Source of the DNA: an uncultured Frankineae bacterium
GTDB taxonomy: Bacteria; Actinomycetota; Actinomycetes; Mycobacteriales; SCTD01
DNA: 6,022 bases
NCBI GenBank assembly: GCA_902805805.1
Contig: CADCUE010000015.1
Coordinates: forward strand, 1 to 6,022
Direction: 5' to 3'
A model generated the notes under the pieces. That model was not told the origin of the DNA. It saw only the letters and a program-made list of their open reading frames with translations, and did no database searches. Of the stretch, positions 1 to 5,761 are shown piece by piece (within the stretch, counting starts at the first letter, position 1; each line of letters opens with the position of its first letter). Both the position numbers and the translations under genes were made by a program.

Positions 1-1906
1 CGAGCAGGTCCTGCAGATCGTCAGCACGATGACGGGCTGCTCGCTGGCAGAGGCCGACGAGGTCCGCCGTGCCCTCGGCGACCCCGAGGGCCAGCCGGAG
101 GTGCAGGCCTGGTTCGTCCCGTGCGCACTGGCCGCCGGCTACGAGCAGGGTGTCGTCGAGCGGGTCTGGGAGGTGCTCAAGGCGTTCGGGTCGTTCGGGT
201 TCTGCAAGGCCCACGCGGCAGCGTTCGCGCTGCCGACCTACCAGTCGGCCTGGCTCAAGGCGCACCACCCGGCGGCCTTCCTCGCCGGCGTGCTGACGCA
301 CGACCCCGGCATGTACCCCAAGCGGCTGATCCTCGACGACGCCCGGCAGTTCGGCATCGCCGTCCTGTCGCTCGACGTCAACCTCTCCGACGCCGCCTAC
401 CGGGTGGAGCGGGTGGGCGTGCTGGACGAGCCGCCGCCGGCGGTGCTCGACCAGGTGGGCAGTCCCGCGACCGCTCCTGTCCGGGCCGGGGACCTGGTGC
501 CGGCGGGGGACGGGGTGCCGGCGAGGGACGGGGTGCCGGCGAGGGACGGGGTGCCCGCCGGCTCGGACCCTGACGGCTGGCTGTCCGACGGCCCGGGCGT
601 CCTGGGCGGCGTCAGCGGTCCGCGCAGCGCTCCGTCCGATCCGCGGCTGCCGGACGGACGCGGCTACGGCATCCGGATCGGTCTGGCGGAGGTCAAGGGC
701 ATGTCCGAGGCGGAGATCGCGCGGATCGTCGCCGGCCGGCCGTACGCCTCGCTGTCGGACTTCTGGCACCGTGCGGCGGTGTCCCGACCCGTCGCCGAGC
801 GGCTGGTCGTGGCCGGCGCGTTCGACTCCGTCTACGGACTGGGCTCGACCGTGCCGGTGCGCCGGCGGGGGCAGGTCACCCGACGCGACCTGCTGCTGCA
901 GGTGGCCGAGCTCGACCGCTGGAGCAGGTCGACCGCGGCGGCGGCTCGTCGGGCCGGTCCGCGTCGCAGGACCAGCGGGCGCGACCGGACCGTGACCCCG
1001 CTGCCCGCGGCGCTGACCGACCCGTCCGCGGCGCACGACCCGGCGGCACCTCCGCTGGTCGTCCTCGACGACGTGCGTGCCCGGCAGGCCCGCCAGTCAC
1101 AGGCCCCTGCCGTCCCTGGGCCGGTGGACGTGCAGCTCGCGCTCGATCTCGGCGATGCGCCGGAGCAGACGGTCTCGAGCGGTCTGCCCGAGATGAGCCG
1201 AGCCGAGCGGGTGCGCGCTGAGCTCGACGTGCTCGGCCTCGACGTCAGCTCGCACGTCATGGACGCCTACGCACCGTTCCTCGACGAGCTCGGCGCCACG
1301 CGCGCCAAGGACCTGCTCGGCTGCCGGAGCCAGCAGCAGGTGCTCGTCGCCGGGGTCAAGGTGGCGACGCAGACCCCACCGATCCGCTCCGGCCGACGGG
1401 TGATCTTCGTGACGCTCGACGACGCGACCGGCCCGCTCGACGCGACCTTCTTCGAGGACGCCCAGGTCGGCTACGCCACGACCGTCTTCCACTCGTGGCT
1501 GCTCGTGGTGCAGGGCCTGGTCCGGCGCACCGGACCGCGCGGCGTCTCGATGCAGGCGGTCGGGTGCTGGGAGCTGCCGTCGCTGCACGGCGCCTGGCTG
1601 GAGGGAGGTCTCGAGGCGGTGTGGGCGCTGATGTCCACACCGGCCCTGGTCACCGAGGCGGCGGTGCAGGGTGCTGCGGCCAGCAGGTCGAGCCGTCCGG
1701 TCATGACCAGCCCGCCGCTGGTGGGAGGCGGCGCAGGCCACTCCGGGGTCGGAGGAGCGGTGCACGTCTACGCCACCGGCTTCCGTGCGTCGCCGTACGC
1801 GGACATCAAGCCGGCCGGCGACGGGACGGGGACCTCGGGAGGACGGCCGACCCCTGCCGCTCCTCGGAAGCTCTGGCACGCCAGCTCCGGGAGCTCCGGC
1901 CGATGA
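1..1906 (+). CDS. dnaE2: DnaE-family (DnaE2-like, error-prone type) DNA polymerase III alpha subunit, C-terminal part, 5' truncated
   Basis: Partial gene entering from the left edge; the reading frame is open from base 2, and 634 residues are visible before the TGA. It is the C-terminal part of a C-family DNA polymerase, which extends primers and, in the DnaE2 group, bypasses lesions. Visible order: end of the polymerase fingers, with FGFCKAHAAAFALPTYQSAW at about residues 66-85; a low-complexity insertion of about 85 residues (about 137-220) containing a hexapeptide repeat; a helix-hairpin-helix region beginning GLAEVKGMSEAEIARI (about 226-280); a disordered Arg/Pro/Ala-rich linker (about 305-375); a clamp-binding-like QLALDL (378-383); and an OB-fold starting VLVAGVKVATQTPP (447 to about 535). 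The tail has SPYADIKPAG and RKLWHASSGSSG, which I remember from actinobacterial DnaE paralogues. The fingers segment with PGMYPKRLILDDAR resembles the error-prone group rather than the replicative DnaE1 (SHTACYG type), but it also differs from mycobacterial DnaE2, so the symbol is less certain than the family. The catalytic aspartates lie outside the window. Confidence 0.9.
   Translation, partial: EQVLQIVSTMTGCSLAEADEVRRALGDPEGQPEVQAWFVPCALAAGYEQGVVERVWEVLKAFGSFGFCKAHAAAFALPTYQSAWLKAHHPAAFLAGVLTHDPGMYPKRLILDDARQFGIAVLSLDVNLSDAAYRVERVGVLDEPPPAVLDQVGSPATAPVRAGDLVPAGDGVPARDGVPARDGVPAGSDPDGWLSDGPGVLGGVSGPRSAPSDPRLPDGRGYGIRIGLAEVKGMSEAEIARIVAGRPYASLSDFWHRAAVSRPVAERLVVAGAFDSVYGLGSTVPVRRRGQVTRRDLLLQVAELDRWSRSTAAAARRAGPRRRTSGRDRTVTPLPAALTDPSAAHDPAAPPLVVLDDVRARQARQSQAPAVPGPVDVQLALDLGDAPEQTVSSGLPEMSRAERVRAELDVLGLDVSSHVMDAYAPFLDELGATRAKDLLGCRSQQQVLVAGVKVATQTPPIRSGRRVIFVTLDDATGPLDATFFEDAQVGYATTVFHSWLLVVQGLVRRTGPRGVSMQAVGCWELPSLHGAWLEGGLEAVWALMSTPALVTEAAVQGAAASRSSRPVMTSPPLVGGGAGHSGVGGAVHVYATGFRASPYADIKPAGDGTGTSGGRPTPAAPRKLWHASSGSSGR
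488..559 (+). repeat. Four tandem 18-bp units, in frame within dnaE2
   Basis: Four consecutive 18-bp units: GGGGACCTGGTGCCGGCG, GGGGACGGGGTGCCGGCG, AGGGACGGGGTGCCGGCG and AGGGACGGGGTGCCCGCC. Being a multiple of three they keep the frame and encode GDLVPA, GDGVPA, RDGVPA and RDGVPA. The two central units differ by one base, suggesting recent expansion. They lie in the insertion between the polymerase fingers and the helix-hairpin-helix region. Confidence 0.95.
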
Positions 1907-1957
1907 GCGCGCCAGTGGCAGGCACGCCGAGCCCCTGCTCTCACATGCGACTCCTGC

Positions 1958-1971
1958 GTCACTCTCGTCAC
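1958..1971 (+). promoter_or_regulatory. Tandem GTCAC direct repeat upstream of the secreted peptidase gene
   Basis: GTCACTCTCGTCAC places two identical GTCAC pentamers at a 9-bp step, in the lowest-GC part of the 1907-2107 intergenic region. Tandem GTnAC motifs are the general form of sites bound by the actinobacterial response regulator MtrA, which controls secreted cell-wall enzymes. The spacing here is not one I can match confidently to the known consensus, so this is only a candidate. I found no convincing -35/-10 pair nearby. Confidence 0.25.
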
Positions 1972-2057
1972 ATCTTCATCACGACTGCAGACGCACTCGT
2001 GCCTTTCTCCCAACCGGTGGTCGATGGTGTCGGCGCGCCTTGTGCGGCGCTGCTCGC

Positions 2058-2076
2058 CCTCGCGCCTGGCGCGAGG
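2058..2076. promoter_or_regulatory. Perfect 9-bp-arm inverted repeat (operator or 5' UTR hairpin)
   Basis: CCTCGCGCCTGGCGCGAGG is perfectly palindromic around a central T (arms CCTCGCGCC and GGCGCGAGG). It ends 31 bp before the chosen GTG start of the secreted peptidase gene and 17 bp before its Shine-Dalgarno sequence. It could be a dimeric repressor operator or, in RNA, a very stable short hairpin. No U-run follows, and its position after 150 bp of intergenic DNA argues against it being the dnaE2 terminator. Confidence 0.45.
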
Positions 2077-2093
2077 CCACCGACTCCTCGTGC

Positions 2094-2099
2094 AAGGGA
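2094..2099 (+). promoter_or_regulatory. Ribosome binding site choosing the 2108 GTG start
   Basis: AAGGGA lies 8 nt before GTG 2108. The earlier in-frame ATG at 2024 has no comparable site and would add 28 residues ahead of an already long signal-peptide n-region. Confidence 0.5.
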
Positions 2100-2107
2100 C
2101 CCACGTC

Positions 2108-2875
2108 GTGCTCTGGAGCCCTCCCGACTCGCGTCAGGCACGGCACGTCCTGGTCCGGCTCCGGCACCCTCCCGCTTCGCCCCGCGCGCGGCACGCGCTG
2201 GCGCTGCTCGCTTCCGTCCTCCTCCCCGCGCTGCTCACCACGCCCGCCTCGGCGGCACCGGCCACCGTCACCCCCGGTCCCGCCATCGAGGTGCTGTCGC
2301 CCTACCAGGGCCAGTCCCTGTGCGACCCGGTCGCCCGCCCCGGCACGATCGCGTTCCGGCGGCTGGTGCTGGCCAGCTATCCGGGCACCAGCGACTCGGG
2401 CATCGTCCGGGACTGCGGCTCCGGAGGCGGCAGCGAGCACAAGGAAGGGCGAGCCTGGGACTGGCGCGTGTCGACGGCCAACCCCACGCACGTGCGCCAG
2501 GTCGCCGACCTGACCGGCTGGCTGCTCGCCCCGGACGAGCACGGCAACACCGCGGCCATGGCCCGGCGGCTCGGGATCATGTACATGGTCTGGGACTCGA
2601 GGATCTGGAAGAGCTACCAGGCCGACCGGGGCTGGCAGCGCTACCACGGCGCGAGCCCGCACACCGACCACGTCCACTTCAGCCTGTCCTGGGCCGGCGC
2701 GTACGGCCTGACCTCCTACTGGACGGGTCAGGTCGCTCCGGTGATGCCGGCACCGGTGCCCCGTGCACCGGGCGCCTCACCGCCCCGCAGACCGGCCGGC
2801 CCGCCGATCGTCGACCGTGCCCTGCAGCGGCGTGCGGTGGTCGACCGCCTCCCCGGTCCCTGGCGACGTCACTAG
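2108..2875 (+). CDS. Secreted LAS-type (M15/M74-like) metallopeptidase-fold protein
   Basis: A 255-residue protein starting at GTG 2108. An Arg-rich n-region and hydrophobic core (about residues 29-43) end in TTPASA-AP, a typical type I signal peptidase site near residue 49, so the mature protein is exported. The mature part has SEHKEGRAWD at 109-118, matching exactly the SxHxxGxAxD zinc-site signature of LAS peptidases (ligands H111 and D118), and PHTDHVHFS at 184-192 supplying the H-x-H element (H188, H190). This ligand pattern is closer to MepA-like or extensin-like LAS proteins than to VanX, which uses ExxH. C72 and C103 may form a disulfide. The segment LGIMYMVWDSRIW (155-167) resembles a domain common in uncharacterised actinobacterial secreted proteins. 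The C-terminal 45 residues are Pro/Arg-rich and probably disordered. Likely role, by inference, is peptidoglycan cross-link or stem-peptide cleavage outside the membrane; a non-catalytic binding role cannot be excluded. An alternative start is ATG 2024. Confidence 0.8.
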   Translation: MLWSPPDSRQARHVLVRLRHPPASPRARHALALLASVLLPALLTTPASAAPATVTPGPAIEVLSPYQGQSLCDPVARPGTIAFRRLVLASYPGTSDSGIVRDCGSGGGSEHKEGRAWDWRVSTANPTHVRQVADLTGWLLAPDEHGNTAAMARRLGIMYMVWDSRIWKSYQADRGWQRYHGASPHTDHVHFSLSWAGAYGLTSYWTGQVAPVMPAPVPRAPGASPPRRPAGPPIVDRALQRRAVVDRLPGPWRRH

Positions 2876-2910
2876 GCTCGTCGGCGAGCCCGCCGCGCCG
2901 AGCGGCCGGG

Positions 2911-2917
2911 GGAGGAG
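2911..2917 (+). promoter_or_regulatory. Strong ribosome binding site choosing the 2925 GTG start
   Basis: GGAGGAG, 7 nt before GTG 2925, is a near-perfect Shine-Dalgarno sequence. It fixes the methyltransferase start, since the same frame is open upstream to an ATG at 2763 that overlaps the preceding gene and has no such site. Confidence 0.8.
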
Positions 2918-2924
2918 CAGCGCC

Positions 2925-3743
2925 GTGTCGCCCGTCCCACCGCCGCCCGCTGCGCCGGGACCGCCTGCCGACCCGCTCCACCGGCGCACCGGCACCCGGG
3001 CCGCCGGGCCCGCCGCCTCGGCCCGCACCGCGGTGGTGTGGGAGGTGCTGTCGGCGGTCGTCACCGAGGCCGACCCTTCCGGTGCCGGGCTCGACATCGT
3101 CGACGCCGGTGGCGGTACGGGCGGCTTCGCGGTGCCCCTCGCCCGAGCCGGGCACCGGGTCGTCGTCGTCGACCCGAGCCCCGACTCCCTCGCCGCGCTC
3201 CAGCGCCGCGCGGCCGAGGGCGAGCTGGCCGGCCGGGTCACCGGCCTGCAGGGCGACCTGGCCGACCTGCCGGACCTCGTGCCGGCCGACAGCGTCGACC
3301 TGCTGCTGTGCCACAGCGTCCTGGAGGTCGTCGACGAGCCGGCCGACGCGCTGGCTGCGGCCGCGGGGGTCCTGCGACCGGGCCGCGGTCGGCTCAGCCT
3401 GCTCGTCGCCAACCGCGCCGCGGCGGTCCTGGCCCGTGCCCTCGCAGGGCACCCAGACGAGGCGGCGCGGGCGCTCACCGATCCCGCCGGCCGCTGGGGC
3501 GACGGTGACGGCGTCCGTCGACGCTTCGACGGCGACCAGCTGCGGGCGCTCGTCACGGGCGCCGGACTCACGGTCGAGCAGGTCCACGGTGTGCGCGTGG
3601 TGGCTGACCTCGTCCCCGGTGCCGTCCTCGACACCGAGCCCGGAGCTGCGGCGGCGCTGCTGGCGCTCGAGCGCGCCCTGTCCGAACGACCGCCCTTCCG
3701 TGATGTCGCCACTCAGCTGCACGTGCTCGCGCAGCGCCGCTGA
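2925..3743 (+). CDS. Class I SAM-dependent methyltransferase, CmoM (SmtA)-like
   Basis: A 272-residue soluble protein starting at GTG 2925. It has a Rossmann methyltransferase core: motif I VDAGGGTGGFA at 59-69, the acidic SAM-ribose residue D83 in VVVVDPS, D111 in QGDLADLP, and LLLCHSVLEVVDEP at 126-139 followed by VLRPGRGRLSLL. The pattern tracks E. coli CmoM (formerly SmtA) as I remember it: LDAGGGEGQ, LFHAVLEWVADP, VLRPGGVLSL, a GVRV element (here 222-225) and a C-terminal ELE..R.PPF...HV-A-RR block (here near 248-272). CmoM methylates the 5-carboxymethoxyuridine at the wobble base of tRNA. Most actinobacteria are not known to make that nucleoside, so the real substrate is open and a generic methyltransferase call is safest. 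The first 20 residues are Pro/Ala-rich and not conserved-looking. The gene begins 49 nt after the peptidase stop and ends 24 nt before dinB, so it is probably cotranscribed with dinB. Confidence 0.85.
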   Translation: MSPVPPPPAAPGPPADPLHRRTGTRAAGPAASARTAVVWEVLSAVVTEADPSGAGLDIVDAGGGTGGFAVPLARAGHRVVVVDPSPDSLAALQRRAAEGELAGRVTGLQGDLADLPDLVPADSVDLLLCHSVLEVVDEPADALAAAAGVLRPGRGRLSLLVANRAAAVLARALAGHPDEAARALTDPAGRWGDGDGVRRRFDGDQLRALVTGAGLTVEQVHGVRVVADLVPGAVLDTEPGAAAALLALERALSERPPFRDVATQLHVLAQRR

Positions 3744-3767
3744 GCCTGCGGCGGCTGGAGCCCGGAG

Positions 3768-5024
3768 ATGAGCCGCGGATCCGTACCCGCCGTCGGGCCG
3801 CCGACGGGACCGCCGGGCGACGACCGGGGCTGCACGGTCCTGCACGTGGACATGGACGCCTTCTACGCCAGCGTGAGCCTGCTCGCCCGTCCTGAGCTGC
3901 GCGGCCTGCCCGTCATCGTGGGCGGAGGCGGGACGCGCGGTGTGGTGCTGTCCGCCACCTACGAGGCTCGGCGCTCGGGTGTCCACAGCGCGATGCCGAT
4001 GATGCGGGCCCGACGCATGTGCCCGCAGGCGGTCGTCGTCGCGCCCGACTTCGACGCCTACTCACGGGCGTCAGCGGGCGTCATGGAGGTCTTCCGCTCC
4101 GTCACGCCGCTCGTCGAGCCCATCTCCCTGGACGAAGCCTTCCTCGACGTGCACGGCGCGGCCCGCCGTCTCGGCGGACCGCGGCAGATCGGCGAGTGGA
4201 TCCGGGCCACCATCGAGGACGAGCAGGGCATCACCTGCTCGGTCGGCGTGGCCAGCAGCAAGTTCGTCGCCAAGCTGGCCTCCGCGCGCTGCAAGCCGGA
4301 CGGGCTGCTGGTCGTGCCGCCCGGCGACGTCGTCGCGTTCCTGCATCCCCTGCCCGTCGGGGCACTGTGGGGGGTGGGCGAGAAGACGGAGGACGTGCTG
4401 CACCGCCTGGGGCTGCACACCGTCGGCGACCTCGCCCACACACCGGTGACGACGTTGAGCAGAGCGCTCGGACCGGCGACGGGCAACCACCTGGCCGCGC
4501 TGGCGTGGGGCCGCGACGAGCGCGTCGTCGTCCCGCACGAGCCCGACAAGAGCATCGGCGCGGAGAACACCTTCTCCACCGACGTCGACGATCCCGCCGT
4601 CATCGCCCGGGAGCTGCTCCGGCTGTCCGAGCGGACGGCGGCCCGGCTGCGCGCCTCCGCCCAGGTCGGGCGCACCGTGTCGATCAAGGTCCGGTTCGCC
4701 GACTTCACCACCATCACCCGGGCCCGGACACTGCCGGAGCCCACCGACGTCGGGCGGGTCGTCTACGACACCGCCATGGCGCTGTACGACGCGCTCGGCC
4801 TGCAACGCGCCCGCATCCGGCTGGTCGGCGTCCGCGTGGAGGGCATCCTCGAGGCGTCCGAGCTGGTCCACCAGCTGCAGCTGGGCGAGCGCGAGCACGG
4901 GTGGCGCGACGCGGAGCAGGCTGTCGACCGAGCGGCTCGGCGCTTCGGTGCAGGAGCCGTACGTCCGGCCACCCTCGTCACCCCCTCCAGCCCGGCGGAC
5001 GACACGCCGAGAAGGGCACCGTGA
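3768..5024 (+). CDS. dinB: DNA polymerase IV (Y-family translesion polymerase)
   Basis: A complete 418-residue protein. The ATG at 3768 is preceded by GGAG with a 7-nt spacer. Y-family landmarks are all present: LHVDMDAFYAS at 25-35 with metal ligand D28 and steric-gate Y33; YEARRSGV in the fingers; SLDEAFLD at 120-127 with catalytic D122 and E123; SVGVASSKFVAKLAS in the palm; a helix-hairpin-helix GALWGVGEKT at 198-207; and a little finger starting KSIGAENTF at 261. Near the C terminus QLQLGE (369-374) sits where actinobacterial Pol IV proteins carry a sliding-clamp-binding QLxL motif. With all catalytic carboxylates intact it is an active-type DinB and not the catalytically dead ImuB. It inserts nucleotides opposite damaged or distorted template bases and depends on the beta clamp. 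Residues 1-22 are a non-conserved Gly/Pro-rich extension. No LexA box (CGAAC-N4-GTTCG) was found just upstream, so damage induction is not shown by the sequence. Confidence 0.97.
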   Translation: MSRGSVPAVGPPTGPPGDDRGCTVLHVDMDAFYASVSLLARPELRGLPVIVGGGGTRGVVLSATYEARRSGVHSAMPMMRARRMCPQAVVVAPDFDAYSRASAGVMEVFRSVTPLVEPISLDEAFLDVHGAARRLGGPRQIGEWIRATIEDEQGITCSVGVASSKFVAKLASARCKPDGLLVVPPGDVVAFLHPLPVGALWGVGEKTEDVLHRLGLHTVGDLAHTPVTTLSRALGPATGNHLAALAWGRDERVVVPHEPDKSIGAENTFSTDVDDPAVIARELLRLSERTAARLRASAQVGRTVSIKVRFADFTTITRARTLPEPTDVGRVVYDTAMALYDALGLQRARIRLVGVRVEGILEASELVHQLQLGEREHGWRDAEQAVDRAARRFGAGAVRPATLVTPSSPADDTPRRAP

Positions 5025-5056
5025 CGGTGCGCGAGACGTTGGAGGATCTGTGGTAG
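5021..5056 (+). CDS. Possible 11-codon ORF overlapping the dinB stop (GTGA)
   Basis: GTG at 5021 overlaps the dinB TGA in a GTGA junction and opens an 11-codon frame, VTVRETLEDLW, ending at TAG 5054-5056. AAGGG lies 4 nt upstream. The GTGA overlap is the typical form of translational coupling in actinobacteria. Such short frames arise easily by chance, I know of no family, and it could equally be the remnant of a longer dinB tail, so it is recorded only as a candidate. Confidence 0.2.
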   Translation: MTVRETLEDLW

Positions 5057-5089
5057 TTCGAGTTCACCTGACTTCTGCCGGTCCTCGTG

Positions 5090-5118
5090 GTGACGTGCGA
5101 GCGTTGCGCTCGTATCCT
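5090..5118 (+). promoter_or_regulatory. SigA-type promoter for the DUF3040 gene
   Basis: GTGACG (5090-5095, four of six matches to TTGACA) is separated by exactly 17 bp from TATCCT (5113-5118, fitting the TAnnnT form of actinobacterial -10 elements). Transcription would begin near 5125, leaving a 5' UTR of about 60 nt. The spacer contains a perfect dyad, annotated separately. Confidence 0.55.
5098..5112. promoter_or_regulatory. Dyad between the -35 and -10 (possible operator)
   Basis: CGAGCGTTGCGCTCG has perfect 6-bp arms around TTG. It lies wholly inside the promoter spacer, directly abutting the -10 hexamer, where a bound repressor or MerR-like activator would control initiation. No regulator can be named. 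Confidence 0.4.
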
Positions 5119-5128
5119 TCAGGCACGG

Positions 5129-5145
5129 CGTCGCAAGCCGCGACG
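5129..5145 (+). other. Hairpin in the DUF3040 5' UTR
   Basis: Arms CGTCGC and GCGACG flank a 5-nt loop AAGCC, beginning about 4 nt after the predicted transcription start. It may stabilise the 5' end of the mRNA; function is not shown. It is too far from the Shine-Dalgarno sequence (about 25 nt) to occlude it alone. Confidence 0.35.
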
Positions 5146-5170
5146 TCGATGCCGCCGATGACCTCCGCCA

Positions 5171-5181
5171 GGGGAAGGGAG
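5171..5181 (+). promoter_or_regulatory. Purine-rich ribosome binding site of the DUF3040 gene
   Basis: GGGGAAGGGAG ends 4 nt before GTG 5186. It supports that start, which also begins the conserved PLSEHEQ motif of the family. Confidence 0.7.
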
Positions 5182-5185
5182 CGCC

Positions 5186-5638
5186 GTGCCGCTCTCTGAG
5201 CACGAGCAGCGCCTGCTCGACCAGATCGAGCGCGCCCTCTACCAGGAGGATCCGAAGTTCGCCTCCACGGTCCGGGCGACCGATCTGCGCACGCACATGC
5301 GGCGCCGACTGCGCCGCGCCGCCCTGGTGCTGGCGCTCGGCTTCGGTCTGATGCTGACCGGCGTCGTGACGCAGCAGTACGCCGTCGGCATCGCGGGCTT
5401 CGTCGTCATGGTCGGCGCTCTGCTGCTCGCCATGACGAGCTGGAAGCGGATGGGTCAGCCCGGCCAGCCCGACCTCCACATCGCGGGCGGACCCGAGCGT
5501 CCGCGCCCCAACCGGGGCGGTTCCGGCAGCAGCCGCCGCGTACGCCCGCCGAGCGGCGGATCATCAGGTGGGCTCATGGGCCGGCTCGAGGAGCGCTGGA
5601 AGCGCCGTTGGGACGAGCGCGGCGGCGAAGGCCGCTGA
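5186..5638 (+). CDS. DUF3040-family two-TM membrane protein
   Basis: A 150-residue protein starting at GTG 5186. The N-terminal cytosolic segment PLSEHEQRLLDQIERALYQE (2-21) followed by DPKFASTVR (22-30) is the signature of the actinobacterial DUF3040 family, whose function is unknown. A basic stretch THMRRRLRRA (36-45) precedes two hydrophobic segments, about 45-61 and 65-84, joined by the very short turn TQQYA, giving a helical hairpin with both ends probably cytosolic by the positive-inside rule. After WKRM the tail (about 90-150) is Gly/Pro/Arg/Ser-rich and disordered, ending in a charged helix LEERWKRRWDERGG. It has its own promoter and terminator, so it appears monocistronic. In many actinobacteria this family is encoded just upstream of mraZ and rsmH, suggesting a link to envelope growth or division, but that is neighbourhood inference. 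Confidence 0.93.
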   Translation: MPLSEHEQRLLDQIERALYQEDPKFASTVRATDLRTHMRRRLRRAALVLALGFGLMLTGVVTQQYAVGIAGFVVMVGALLLAMTSWKRMGQPGQPDLHIAGGPERPRPNRGGSGSSRRVRPPSGGSSGGLMGRLEERWKRRWDERGGEGR

Positions 5639-5645
5639 CCGCTCG

Positions 5646-5665
5646 GGCGCTGCTTCGGTAGCGCT
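5646..5665 (+). terminator. Hairpin terminator with cUUCGg tetraloop
   Basis: GCGCTGC-TTCG-GTAGCGC forms a 7-bp stem (one G-U pair, plus a further G-U at the base) closed by the exceptionally stable C(UUCG)G tetraloop. It starts 8 nt after the DUF3040 stop codon. No T-run follows, which is common for actinobacterial terminators but leaves termination efficiency unproven. Confidence 0.6.
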
Positions 5666-5761
5666 GCCCGCGGAACGTCCCGGACGAGCGAGCCCCGCCA
5701 CGAGCGGCCCTTGCCGGCGGGCGCGCCGTCCTGCACCCCGGCCGGTCTGCGCGGGCCCCCT

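Noticed and set aside
1883..1895. AGCTCC-G-GGAGCT near the dnaE2 stop as a terminator
   Set aside because: The single-base loop leaves only about five usable pairs, it lies inside the coding sequence and no T-run follows.
2094..2160. GGGACCCAC near the peptidase start, suggestive of a ydaO-type c-di-AMP riboswitch, which often precedes actinobacterial wall-peptidase genes
   Set aside because: The other conserved blocks (the GGTGAAT-like and CGAACCCGNCAGCTAACC-like segments) are missing, and the chosen start codon lies only a few bases downstream.
2873..2878. TAGGCT as a -10 element for the methyltransferase gene
   Set aside because: No -35-like hexamer at 16-18 bp upstream (the sequence there is C-rich), and it coincides with the stop codon of the preceding gene.
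1495..3771. A 758-codon open frame on the + strand spanning the end of dnaE2, the peptidase and the methyltransferase
   Set aside because: It is Arg/Pro/Ala-rich low-complexity sequence without family motifs and overlaps three well-supported genes in other frames. Long spurious frames are expected at this GC content.
2679..3986. Long minus-strand open frame opposite the methyltransferase and dinB start
   Set aside because: Antisense shadow of real genes, with no recognisable domain and the wrong codon-position GC pattern.
3768..5024. Identification of the Y-family protein as ImuB because of the nearby DnaE2-like gene
   Set aside because: D28, D122 and E123 are all present; ImuB lacks the catalytic carboxylates.
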